This document shows, piece by piece, positions 46,301 through 56,523 of a stretch of DNA of 64,000 nucleotides (its first letter is position 1; every line of letters begins with the position of its first letter). Made by a program: the position numbers and the translations under genes. Under the pieces are notes generated by a model that worked only from the letters and a program-made list of their open reading frames with translations, had not been told where the DNA came from and ran no database searches. The DNA is from Lactarius indigo (Eukaryota; Basidiomycota; Agaricomycetes; Russulales; Russulaceae), in assembly GCA_025766275.1 (NCBI GenBank), contig JAFKAC010000101.1, positions 1 through 64,000 of the forward strand, read 5' to 3'.

Positions 46301-47504
46301 CCAACCGGTGCAGGCCGAAGCAAAGGTGGTTGGCGACGCTGGCGCTAAGCGACGCCGGCGAAGCAGGTCAAAAGGCCGCCAGGGTTCGGTTCACGAATTA
46401 GTCGACCTGTGGGGAGGAAAGGATGTCCGCCCCAAGTCCTCTGGAGGGGGCGGTGTGTCACCGGGACCGAAGCCTGCTTCGCGTGACCCCGAAGACAGCG
46501 CCAACTCAAACAGGACTTTACTGTTCCCGCCCGCGGACCAGCCGTCAAAGCCACGTTCTGCTTCTCCGCAACCGCTCATCTCGCCATCGATATCTACTGA
46601 TTCTACGAAGCGTGAACAACCTTCGCCTTCGCGACGCTCGCCGAGACATCGCAAGCAGTCTACGAATGGGCGTGATGCGGGTCCACCCCCTTCTGCATCT
46701 GCTGGGACTGCGACAGTCCGCCCGCGCCCCCAGTCGATGTTCCTCAACTCCCCAACCGCCGCAGCCGTGAAGTTCCCCGTCCCGTCTCCCATCGAGTCTA
46801 GCAGCCCTGGTCTGGGGGTCCCACCACCAGACGCACGCGCACAGCGTACGACCCGCCGTACGTCCATCTCGGACATGGTCCAGCGCTTCGAGGCGATGGG
46901 TGGGAACGCGGCCACCAGTACCCCTCCTGTTACTGTTCTGCAGCCTAGCCCTAGTAGCCCCGCACCACCATCGGGGGCGTCGCTCACTCGATCCGCGACG
47001 ACGCATGTCTCGCCGACCCCTCGGCGTGGCTACTTTGGCGGTGCCGTCGGTCTACCCGGGCTATCGACAGATCTATCTCCATCGAAGAAGCTACCAACAG
47101 GCCTCGGCGTATCGGATCGGCCGCGCGCTGAGCACACGTCGCCCGTTGGTCTCCCGGGTCTCGCAGCGGAGCGGAAGATATCTGCCTCATATGGCAGCGG
47201 GGGGCGTCGTTCGCCGACGAAAATGGACTTTGCTGGCGGACTCGATGCCCCTGCGAGACCCGTTCCCAAGCGTTCGCCCTCCCCTGTTCCGCCCGTCGCT
47301 GGCGATGAGGCGCAGCCCTCGTCGCCGGAGCGACCGTACCAGGGTGTGGGCCGCCTCATTGATCAGTGGCAGCGCAAGACCGCGGATGCGGATCCGCCGC
47401 GAAGCCCCGTGTCGCGACGCAGAGGTGGGGCCGCTACTGGCACCGGTGCAACTGCTTCGCCGCGGCGCGCAGGCGTAGTCGCGGGGCGTGGAACGCAGGA
47501 TTAG
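43344..47504 (+). CDS. ARK/PRK (NAK) family serine/threonine protein kinase with long disordered tail
   Basis: Kinase of the Ark1/Prk1 (yeast) and AAK1/GAK group, known to regulate endocytosis and cortical actin patches. Five exons (43344-43443, 43496-43626, 43677-43782, 43830-44318, 44368-47504) give 1320 residues. Start [20 protein letters not shown] leads into [20 protein letters not shown] (Gly loop). Conserved elements follow: VLKRIAV (ATP Lys), [25 protein letters not shown] (catalytic loop), LCDFGSATP (DFG), [12 protein letters not shown] (activation segment) and [16 protein letters not shown]. The remaining ~1000 residues are Pro/Ser/Arg-rich with many SP/TP and PxxP motifs and no folded domain, as usual for the group. 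Introns are 47-52 nt. The first exon has no independent support beyond frame and family match. Confidence 0.9.
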
Positions 47505-47749
47505 ATTGATTACCTTACTCCCATGGCTTTACCCACACAGTGCATTTGTGTATTTACGACTCTGTTCGGAACCATTTTTCTCTTTCTTTTCTTTATATTT
47601 TGACCGGGGATATTACTTTTGCGTGCGGAGACCGACTTGTATACATGATCATGACCAGCACTATAGAGAAGAATTATGAAAGATGGGTACAAAAAAGATA
47701 AAACAAGGCTGGGCTGGATACGAAGACAACGCGAGAAAATTAGCTAGTG

Positions 47750-48820
47750 CTAGTCGCTCTCACTTCCACTGTCCCCGACCTGGAAGAGCATCCGCTGCGA
47801 ATCCGATTTCGCGTGCGCACGCACGTTCGTGTGCCCCTGCTGGGCACCGCCAAGCAGCGCGCGCGCAGCATCGCGGCCGCGGCCGCGTTCCCACGTCTCC
47901 CCGTTATCGTCGCTGTCGCTGGACGCCCGCGCAGCACCGACGCTAACGTGCTCCGTCGAGCCATGCAGGCCGAGCTCCACTGCAACTGCGTCCGCACGTG
48001 CGAGGTTCGACTCGTTCGGGTGGATGAAGAGCCCCGCGGGCTTGCCCCTGGAGCGCGCCTTGCGCATGGCCGGCGGCGGCGACGACGAGGAGAGAGCGAT
48101 ATGGCATGCGCTGTGCGCGGGACGAGGACTTGTGCGTTGAGTGGAAAGTGAAGGGGTTAGTCTGTGTGAACGACGTACTGTCGGTGGTCTGAGTCATGCG
48201 GCTGCTCGAAATACTCTATGAAGAATTGTCCCGCCGCTAGCGAGAGGACCTGCCGTCAGAGAGCGTGCATGAGTGTACACGTATCGTATGGAGGGGTGGA
48301 GCGTCAATCCGCGTACGATGATAAGGATGAGCCTACACAGGTGGAGGCGTTATGAGATACATTCCGTCGGTGGTGGGAAGGGTGACACTCACCAGACGTG
48401 AAATGTCATGGAAAGAAGCATATAAAGTCTATAAGACAGGAAGTACCGGGGAGGGGGGTCAGCAGGGTGCCTGTGGGGTGACAGAGGCTCGAAGAGGCGC
48501 ACAATCGTAGGAGCGTCGCGACTGCGTAGAGCCCCGACCGCCATAGCGCTCTGCGCGCGCGGGATTGGCGGATGGCGCGGAAGGGCGACCAGTGCCGCGA
48601 GAGCGCGAAGGTCAGGGAACTGGACGTGCATTGGTTGAGCGACGAGAGAGAGTGTGTGTATATGTGAAATGATGACGTACCGTTCCAAGAGGCACAGGGC
48701 GGCGGCGAGGAAAGCGGCGCAGATGAATGCGCCTAAAGATTTTAAGCGAAGACCAGGAAAGAGGACATGCTCGCCGTAGAAGGACGTGTGCAAGTAATCT
48801 TCCCAGCCGTCCATCTTCAT
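47750..48820 (-). CDS. CTR-family high-affinity copper transporter
   Basis: Trimeric copper(I) importer of the plasma or vacuolar membrane. Six exons (48820-48681, 48619-48503, 48428-48393, 48332-48317, 48249-48179, 48128-47750) give 252 residues. The short N-terminus is MKMDGWEDYLHTSFYGEHVL, followed by TM1 (LGAFICAAFLAAALCLLER). TM2 carries the hallmark MxxxM (MLLSM) and TM3 is LILIIVLSLAAGQFFIEYF. A 16-nt micro-exon encodes only the first residues of TM3. The C-terminal ~130-residue tail is hydrophilic and contains GKPAGLFIHPNESN; it follows a 50-nt intron with an ACTAAC branch site. Without that last splice the protein would stop nine residues later. The Met-rich N-terminal ectodomain common in CTR proteins is missing, so a vacuolar-type or accessory transporter is possible. 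Confidence 0.85.
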
Positions 48821-49263
48821 TGTGAGGAGAATGAAATGAAAGAAGTAAGGATGAAGGTGACCACAATGATCAAGTGCAAACAAAGATCATCGCGACATCG
48901 CCTACAGTAACCATGCAACTTCAATACAAAACGTCTTCGTTCCCTGCCAAGTAAACAACCCGGTGTTGTACTGTAGCTACCCGTTGCCCTAACTCTCGCG
49001 ACACCAGAGCACACCTTCTACAAGCTTATTCCGTCGTCGTGGGAGGACCTGCCACAGGTGTATACAGTAATGAGGCATGACTTAGCCCTTTCGAGGTTCC
49101 CAGGGGAACATTACTAGATGCTAGCTTGGTTGGCTGAACTTGCAATTGCAGACGCATGCAAACTCAGATGTTCGCACCCCAAATAAAAAAGAAACAAATA
49201 CAAAAAAAAAACGTCAGACGACAGTAAATACAATTAACTATGAGTATGTACAATCTACAGCAG
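48821..49263. promoter_or_regulatory. Spacer between EXO5 3' end and CTR start
   Basis: Both neighbours are on the minus strand, so this 443-bp stretch should hold the CTR promoter and the EXO5 terminator. 49180-49210 is A-rich, reading as a T-rich tract on the coding strand. No copper-response element was confidently recognised. Confidence 0.35.
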
Positions 49264-51531
49264 CTACGGTGTATTTTTTGGGTTCCAGAAGTCATTTAGT
49301 GATTTTTGTGTAGCAGCCCAAGCGTGATAGTTTTTGTCTTGGGCCTCCTTTGCCTTCATTTCCCTCCATTCACAGCCTTCTCTATACTCGCACGAACTGC
49401 AATATTGTCAGCGTGGTTGTCCAAGTGATAAAATGCAGTTTAAGAGACTTACAAGCAGCGGCGGACATGCTCGATATCGACTCCTCGGGGGGCGCGCTCT
49501 CCACGCCACCACTGCATCACGTTCTGCACGTGCGCGTTCATGGCGTCTTCGTCAAAAGTGAAGCTCTTCCGACCGATTATTCCTGACTCTTCTGGCTGAG
49601 ACGGGGGATCTCGTTCAGAGGAGCTGCTTGGCTCCTCCAGAGCCGGAGGTACTTCCATAGGCCACGAACTCCCAATGGCCTTAGACACCGCTTGTGCCGC
49701 TACCCCTTCACGACCGTACCAAGGGACGTGTGTCTTGTCAGACGAGGACTGAGCGTTCGCTCTATCTCCAGCGAGTGCGGCAGGGCCGTCTGTCGCGGGG
49801 GCCATGTCCCGCAAACTTTCTGCTATCGCACGTTCGAGATCAGGGTCGTGGTTGTCGTCGCGCAGGCTGGAGGCAATTGCGCGTGCGATGTCGCGTGCCT
49901 CTCGGTCCGCCGCCGCAAAGTCGTCTCGTGTGCTGCGCCTGGGCTGGGTGCGGTAGACGATCTCGAGAGTGGGAGAGAGCCCGCGTACGTGCATTGAGCG
50001 GACCGTTACGCGCCAGAGGTCTGCGAGGTCGTCGAGGCACGAAGGGTACCCCAGTACGATTATACCGTCTGACTCACGCGCAAGGCCAGATTGGAGGAGG
50101 AACGCGTCGGAGAGCTGGGCGAGCGGGTCGACTTGGATTTTTTCCCAGAATGCGTTGAATGAGAAAGTGGGTGCGAGTAGTGCTGAGAGTAAATGGTGGT
50201 AGAGCATCAGTTGCATGCGCGAGGAATAGGCGTCGTCGTCCGATGGAACTGAATTGGACCGCCGGGTTTTCGTGTCGAGAAGGGCGAGCACGTTTAACAT
50301 TGGACGTGGCGGCGGCGACGCTGGCTTGCGCACTTTGCCCTTGGGTGAAGAGGGAACGATGTCCGTGAGATCGGATTGGGATGGAGATGACTTCCGAGGC
50401 CTTTTTGACTTCTGAGGTGTTCCTGGTGTTGGGGTTCGCGTTCGCTTATTGGTGGGGCTTGACTCTGCCTCGGACTCAAATATTGGTTTGAGCGAAATCT
50501 CGTCCTGGTCTCTCGTGGGTAGCTGCACGCCAAAGATAGAGTATGGACGTACAATTATTCCAATAATGGCTTGATCTTGTACGAAACCGAACACAGGCAT
50601 CTCACGCTGCAACAAGATTGACAGCCTGAACAACGCTCATTCGCGATTTACTCACACAGAAACCTAAGTCCGTGAGACTGCTTAGACAGGACAGCATGTT
50701 GATCAACCTGGAAGGGACAGGAGGGTAATAAGTCATGAGGAGGAGTGACCAATGGCGAGAACGTACCGTGCTGCCCAGTACTCCTCTTTCGTGTTAATAT
50801 TGACCGCGACTGGTTCGGGGTATATTTCACGTTCCAATTTCTTGTGAACAGACTAGAGCAGTGATAATTAGAGGACGTTGATGCGTAAGGCACACAAAGG
50901 TGGAAAAAAAGAGGGATGCCTACCCGTCCGCGTCCCAGGACTTTCTCATTGGCTTGTGCGACTTTCTTCTCTACCGTAATGACCTTTCCTTCGGCAGAGA
51001 CGAAAGTTTCAGGTCTGCTGGCAAGAGCGCGAGACCTTCCCTGACGGAGTCCATAATCGAACTGAACTTCACACCTTTGTGCAGAACGTCGGTCATTCGT
51101 TCGTGAACGGAAGAATATATAATCAGAACGCACCACGCTGGCCCCACTAAGTCAGACACGCTCAGCGTTCCGCGCGACCTATACTTCTCGAATGGGGTGC
51201 GCGTGTCCGCCCTATAGCGTGGGCGGGGGCGGGGGAGATCGTTTAGCTCTGCCTTTCTCTTATCGCCCGGCCCCTGCGTCGCGTCGACCCGGACCATCTC
51301 CACACTCCCATTCCGACCCACAGCCTTGACAAGAACATACTCGTCAGCAGAGGGCTCTAGCGCAACAGCAATCTGGGGACCACCAGACTCGCTTGTGACC
51401 ACGCGCGTCCCGGCCCCCTGTGGAGTCGCGTCGTACTCGTGCTGACGCGTCGTGCAGTCGATATACACAAAGTCGGCCGCAGAGAACTCTGAAAGATCGT
51501 ACGCGTCATACTCGTCCCCAACGTCGTCCAT
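49264..51531 (-). CDS. EXO5: Exonuclease V (Dem1/EXO5), 4Fe-4S single-strand DNA exonuclease
   Basis: PD-(D/E)XK nuclease with a 4Fe-4S cluster; fungal members act in mitochondrial DNA maintenance. Six exons (51531-51134, 51074-50924, 50852-50767, 50707-50656, 50606-49453, 49396-49264) give 657 residues. The first cluster Cys is in VGPAWCEVQFDYGL; the other three are at the C-terminus in RRCFSCEYREGCEWR. Between them are KKLEREIYPEPVAVN, GFVQDQAIIGII and the nuclease motif ALLDTKTRRSNSVPSDD (near 50270). A disordered Ser/Thr/Lys insert with nuclear-localisation-like KRPRKSS lies between. Two helices, EARDIARAIASSLRDD and DLERAIAESLRDM, look like tandem ubiquitin-interacting motifs. The segment just after GIIV (50550-50520) may hide a small intron or divergent insert because the usual DE after GII is not evident. 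Confidence 0.88.
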
Positions 51532-52078
51532 GTGTGGTGATGGTTGTGCATATGTCCTTGACTCAGACGGGAAGAATGGGGTGCTGACTAGCGCTGACTG
51601 TTGCCGTTCATGTGACCGCCTCGTCGGGCGTGGGAATCGGATGAGTTAGAACGAAAAACTATGCACTTGGGTTGCTCCAGTGATATTCTTCTGCTTTGGA
51701 AGATAGGCTCATCCGTTGCGATGGTCGGGAAGCTTCTCTGACTTATATACATCGCGGAAAAAGTTTGGTGACCTACGCCTGTGCCTTATGCGGGTGTCTG
51801 TCTTGAACTATGGGAACCGCAGCCACACTGCGTCATTGCTTTCCCTTGCTGAGTATCCCTGGGTGGCTAGTTCACGGATCCTTCTCATGCACGCCACCGG
51901 TCAGACACGATCCCGGTGAACCCTGGGAGAATTATCCTTGACTTGTGCTCTTGCACTTAATGGTCCCGCGGCCCGGCTATCATGTCTCCACCTGTCTCCG
52001 CCCCCTTTAAATGATGTGAATGGAGATCTTTCATCCGCACCCTGTCTGTCCCTCCCGCGCATTTCCTGTACCGAAGTT
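51532..52078. other. Divergent intergenic region between EXO5 and the DUF6593 gene
   Basis: 547 bp with promoters for both genes expected. Short open frames have no recognisable content; the DUF6593 frame is open upstream to 51938, but the ATG at 52079 fits better. Confidence 0.4.
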
Positions 52079-52814
52079 ATGCCGCCCCCGAAGAAAGCTG
52101 AACCTAGCTCTCGCATGGTCCTCACCACCAACAGCCTACGCAACACCACAATTGCCGTCGAAGATGACTCGAACTACTTTGAGGTCGTTACACGCTTCTG
52201 GCACCCTCATCTGACCAAGATCTTCAAGCTTGACATGGGGACACGCGATATGGTTCTTGTCGCTGAGATCGAGCGGGAGCCGGACAAGGACGTCCGTGTG
52301 CGCTTTGGTGGCGAACACGGAGAGTGGATCAGAGAGCAGGACTTTCTGAAATGGGACCTCCAAAAACGGTTGGCGTTCAAGTTATCTTCAATATGTGTGT
52401 CTCGGCTTTTCTGACCAAATTACCAGTGGTGGTGTATTCACCGGAGGTGAGAACGCAGAATACAGGTGGAAGAGCCATCGGCGGCGTCTTCAGGTAACTC
52501 TTCTCAGTATAATAAATAATACCGCAGAATACGACGTTGACTCTGACAACGTAGCTCGTCAAGACCAACGACGATGCAAAAGTTCCGTTGGTCCAATATC
52601 ACATCTATCGCCGTCACTTCCTCGCTTTCCGCATGTCACGGCATGCCTTCCTCGAAATCAAGCCAGAAGCAGTGACAGAAGGCCTTGAAAAGTTGATCGG
52701 TGAGTATCACATTTCTCGTGTGTACGATATTGTGACGAACGATGCACAATAGTGAGCTACTTGTTAGTAGAAAGGAGACGCAGGGACACTCAAACATTCC
52801 GAAACTACCTTTGA
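52079..52814 (+). CDS. DUF6593-domain protein
   Basis: Four exons (52079-52368, 52427-52493, 52555-52699, 52753-52814) give 187 residues. The order of elements fits the DUF6593 family common in Agaricomycetes: an N-terminal MVLTTNSLRNTTIAVED strand region, VLVAEIEREPDKDVRVRFGG, FTGGENAEYRWK, KVPLVQYHIYRRHF, FLEIKPEAVTEGLEKLI and a C-terminal IVSYLLVERRRRD. The single domain fills the protein. Introns are 53-61 nt. No biochemical function is known for the family; the fold is thought to be beta-rich. The ATG chosen is the last before the domain; an in-frame ATG at 51938 would add an unlikely leader. Confidence 0.8.
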
Positions 52815-53045
52815 TCATAGCTAGCCTGTGTCGATCCGTTCATTTCCAGACAGTCAGTGTTTAGATAGAAACTGATTGAAGTGATAATAGTCTCCTTGCG
52901 CTAAATTCGCCTGATTTTGTGGGTATCGTTATCAACGATACCAAGAATAGACGCCCATCTCGGCCGAAGAGCTATACAGGTTTACCTTAACCCCAATCAT
53001 CGGCGCATCACCACTTAGGACGACGACCTCACCAAAGAAGCGAAG

Positions 53046-53764
53046 ATGGCAGCGCCCCTCTTCTTCTCTACGTTCGAAGTAACCCGCCAAGCCTTCCACC
53101 GCACCGCGCTCGCCTACGCGATCGTCAATCTTAAGCCGATCGTCCCAGGCCGTACGTGCTCGGCGTCCGCTGTCCAACCCTGACTCTCCCGTCCCTGACT
53201 GGCATCCTCGCCCCGCTCTGGGCACACCTCAATCCGCAGACGTGCTAGTGTGCTCCACCCGCCCCGTTCCGCGCATCACCGACCTGCGCCCCGAGGAGCT
53301 CGCAGAGCTCATGCGCGCCGTCCAGCGCGTCGGGCGTGTTGTTGAGCGCGCCTACGACGCAGACGGGCTCACAGTTGCATGCCAGGTGAGCTCCCCCGCC
53401 TCCTGCGCCCCTCTTTTTTTTTTTTTTTTTTGCTAATGAGGGGAGGGCCGTCTTGGTATCGCAGGACGGGCGTGCATCAGGACAGACTGTGCCGCACGTC
53501 CACTTCCACGTCCTCCCGCGGCGCTTACAGGGCGATCGATTTGCCGGTTCGCACAGCGACGACGTTTACCCGGAACTCGAGAAACAGGAAAGTGCGCTCC
53601 CGCACGATCTCGCGACTCCCTCTCATGGATCTCCGGAGCCGTTGAAGATGGATGCTGATGCGGCGCGGAAGCCGAGAACGCACGAAGATATGGAACAAGA
53701 AGCCAAGTGGCTCGCTGGCTTTTTCGAAGCCGACACGCTCGTGGAAGACCGTAGCTCAGAGTAA
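53046..53764 (+). CDS. HIT-family diadenosine polyphosphate hydrolase (FHIT/Aph1-like)
   Basis: Small nucleotide hydrolase expected to cleave Ap3A/Ap4A-type dinucleotides. Three exons (53046-53151, 53240-53385, 53465-53764) give 183 residues, the usual FHIT size. The N-terminal FFSTFEVTRQAFHRT and AIVNLKPIVPGHVLV are followed by RITDLRPEELAELM, CQDGRASGQTVPHVHFHVLP (HxHxH catalytic triad) and a C-terminal region with RTHEDMEQEAKWLAGFF, where FHIT proteins carry their R-x-EEM-like segment. Introns are 88 and 79 nt; the second has a 19-nt poly-T tract. It converges on the next gene with about 160 bp between stops. Confidence 0.9.
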
Positions 53765-53924
53765 TACAGTAGTAGTAATACATGTGCCATTTCACTTTCA
53801 GGGAGCAGAGGACCTATAATGGTAATACAGTAACTTAGAGGCCTGCTTCTACAACCATGTGTTCATGCGTGTGTTCCATATCGCGTCGCGGTCAGGTATG
53901 GAAAAGGTCATGGAAGTGGGTAAG

Positions 53925-55845
53925 TCATGTTTCGGGAGCCGAATTCGAATTTGACGTGGAAGCCTCGGGCGGAGAGCGGGCTGCCGCGTCGGGTGGCCTC
54001 CTGGCCTGTGAAAACGCCTCGGCAGCTTCGTTTGCTTCCCACGTTCCAGGAATGAGCGCAACAGGTAAAAGCCAGGTCGCAGTCAAGACGATACCGTGAC
54101 CTGTTCATGGTCAGATCGGGTTCCAAAGAAAGTGAGGGACATTCCACGCACCTTTATCGAAGGACTTCATCGCGCCCCAGCTCCAGGCGACGAACCCTCC
54201 AACGTAGCCGAGGTAGGGAACGAGCCGCTGTGCGACCAAAAGTCCGGGTCGGAACTGAGGGGGTACAACGGTAAGCGGGACCTGGCCCAGCAACCACTGG
54301 AGTGCAGTAGTTAGGATAGCAGCGCGCTTTGCTGCCTCTAGGCGCTTGTTGTTCAACACGTCCAGGACAGGCGGAGGCAGGTATCTATTAATCATAATCA
54401 CATGGTCAACCAAGTCGACTCGACGAACGTGCGGCATGAACGCACAGCCGATAGCCCCACCACGTCGCTTGGAATGATATCTTGTCTGGGCTTGGCACCC
54501 ATCGTGTCTTCGTTTTCACAATCTTTCGACCTTCGGACATCTTGTCCTTCCACGACTTGGTGCCTTCAGTGACCTTTTCCGAAACGAGCTTCCCGCTTTC
54601 AATCATCTTACCCTTCCATGTGTCAAGCCACCCCATGGCGCCAGGCTCTTTCTGTGTGGCAGGCCGACCGCTATTACTACTAGGTCCCTCGCGTTCCTCA
54701 GGAGTTGGTGGGGGGAGTGTAGCAGGAGGCGAGCGTGGTGTCAATTGCTCTCCGGCGTCGAAGAAAGAGAGTGGGCGTGCAGGTCGCTCAAACTCGAGTG
54801 TCTCTCCGTCATCAAACTCAGACATGATGTCCGACGCAGCGAGCTCGACCTCGGAATCTTCACTTGGGACGAGCGGACCATACAGCATAATGCTGCTACT
54901 GTCATCGTATTCTTCATTTTCTTGTTCTTCCTCTGACACAGAAGATGGCGGATCATTTGGGGTGTCCATTGCGCGACCTGAGGGGCGCCGTAGGCGATCG
55001 AGTATTGCAAATACAGATTGCCGACTCTTATCAAGAGAACCGCTCATCACGTTCGTATTGCCGAGTAGAGCAAGGAACCGCGAATCGGTGACTGGACCTG
55101 GAGCCGGAGGTATCGAGCTGCCAGGAGTGATTGGAGCAGCTGCTTCCGACGACGCGGCACCAGATGTAGTCGCGTCTGTGGCAGATGGCGTGGGTGGTAC
55201 TGTGCGTAAGCTGAGCAAGGCTTGGATGCGCCGTGCGAGGGTGAGCGGCTCGGGCGCGACCTGTTCCTCGCCATCGGGCGCTCCTGGGATTGAGAGTAAT
55301 GGGTTTGCTTCATGCGCTCCCGGGATTGAGGGTGACGGGTTCGCTCCATTGTGATTAGAGGATGACGATAGCGTGGTGGTACCTGCTGCGTTGATGATGT
55401 CTACACCAGTCCCGGCCGTTCCGGGGCGCAATGTGTTTAGTGAAACTTCAGGCATCGGTCTGGGGAATTGAGAGCTAGTAGGATCAGCACGGTGGAGCGC
55501 TTGTGATGTTTCGCGACGACGACGAGCAGGAGTACTGACGCCAGAGTCTGCCGTGACAGGGGGAACGGTCGTGGTTGAGAGTGACGTTGAATCAGGCCAT
55601 ACTTCAGCTGCCCTCTGGGTCTCCTTTTCCTTCTCCTTCTGTTTGCCCTTCCTCCCGAACTTCACAAATTGCTCTAGTGCCTGGATCTTCGCTTGAGGAA
55701 GCGTGTCCTTGCCGCTGTCTGTGCGTGATGAAGAGGCTTTGGCCGATCTCTGCTGGCCGATCTCTGGCCGATCGCTCGCGGAACGACTGATGCGCGCTGT
55801 TGGTGGGTTCGTGCTTGCCATGACGAAGGAAGATGAGCTGGACAC
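53925..55845 (-). CDS. Uncharacterised membrane protein with long disordered N-terminus
   Basis: Three exons (55845-54446, 54384-54152, 54100-53925) give 602 residues. An in-frame ATG at 55821 (MASTNPPTARIS) may be the real start. The first ~430 residues are Ser/Pro/Thr-rich and disordered, with a KQKEKEKE basic patch and a later EEEQENEEYDDSS acidic patch. The C-terminal part is conserved-looking: WGYRL, PPPVLDVLNNKRLEAAKRAA, LTTALQWLLGQVPLTVVP, LVPYLGYVGGFVAWSWGAM and LTATWLLPVALIPGTWEA. It contains two or three hydrophobic segments that may be membrane hairpins. I do not recognise a named family. The compact C-terminus against a variable N-terminus suggests the membrane part carries the function. 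Confidence 0.75.
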
Positions 55846-56523
55846 GGCGACCCGGTGATGGCCCTTAACCGCGACGCTCCACGCGCCTTACTCGTGGGAA
55901 CGACTGCGGCGATGTGATGAGGTCATTTCGAGTTCTAGTGTTGGGTACAGTATGTAACGTCTTCGGTGAGTTATCAGCCTGAACCCCCACCAATTTCTCA
56001 CGCATACGCTTCACTTAGAGTATATCTGACCCGTTGAGGTCGGCATTGATGGGAAAATTCTCTGAGGAAGCCACTATATGGCGGCTATTGTATTGGCAAC
56101 TGGAAGGCCGCGCTATCACCTGATCAGGATACATCTTTTGCCGAGACCACCACATTAATCAGGCTCTGCGCCGAGGCTACGAGGCTAACTTGTGAACTCA
56201 CGAACGTTACGTCTGTCGTGCCAGAAATAATGCGACCAGAGACAGAGGTTCACGACGGACTTCTTCGAGTCCCTCTCCCACTGTTTCGGGCAGAGTGCAT
56301 GCTCAAATCTATCTACTCGGTTTAGACCCCCTCACCAGCAGGATGACAGGTGATCCAGCCAGCGCTCACTATCCTGTGACAGAAGGCGTTTGCATATGCC
56401 TCTTATTGGAACCCCCCCTGCAAACCTTCGTTCCGTCCTTACTGGAGCGGGCCACAGTATATGAAGGCGGTTGTCCTCGTCCGTCCCCAACAGCGATCTC
56501 CCTCCGATTTGCATTTACCTACC
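55846..56523. other. Divergent intergenic region
   Basis: No supported gene. It contains the promoters of the minus-strand membrane protein and the plus-strand DUF2235 gene. An in-frame ATG for the latter lies at 56461. Confidence 0.4.

Noticed and set aside
54482..55354. 290-codon plus-strand frame opposite the minus-strand membrane protein
   Set aside because: Shadow of the low-complexity Ser/Pro N-terminus; the minus-strand model splices cleanly into conserved hydrophobic exons.
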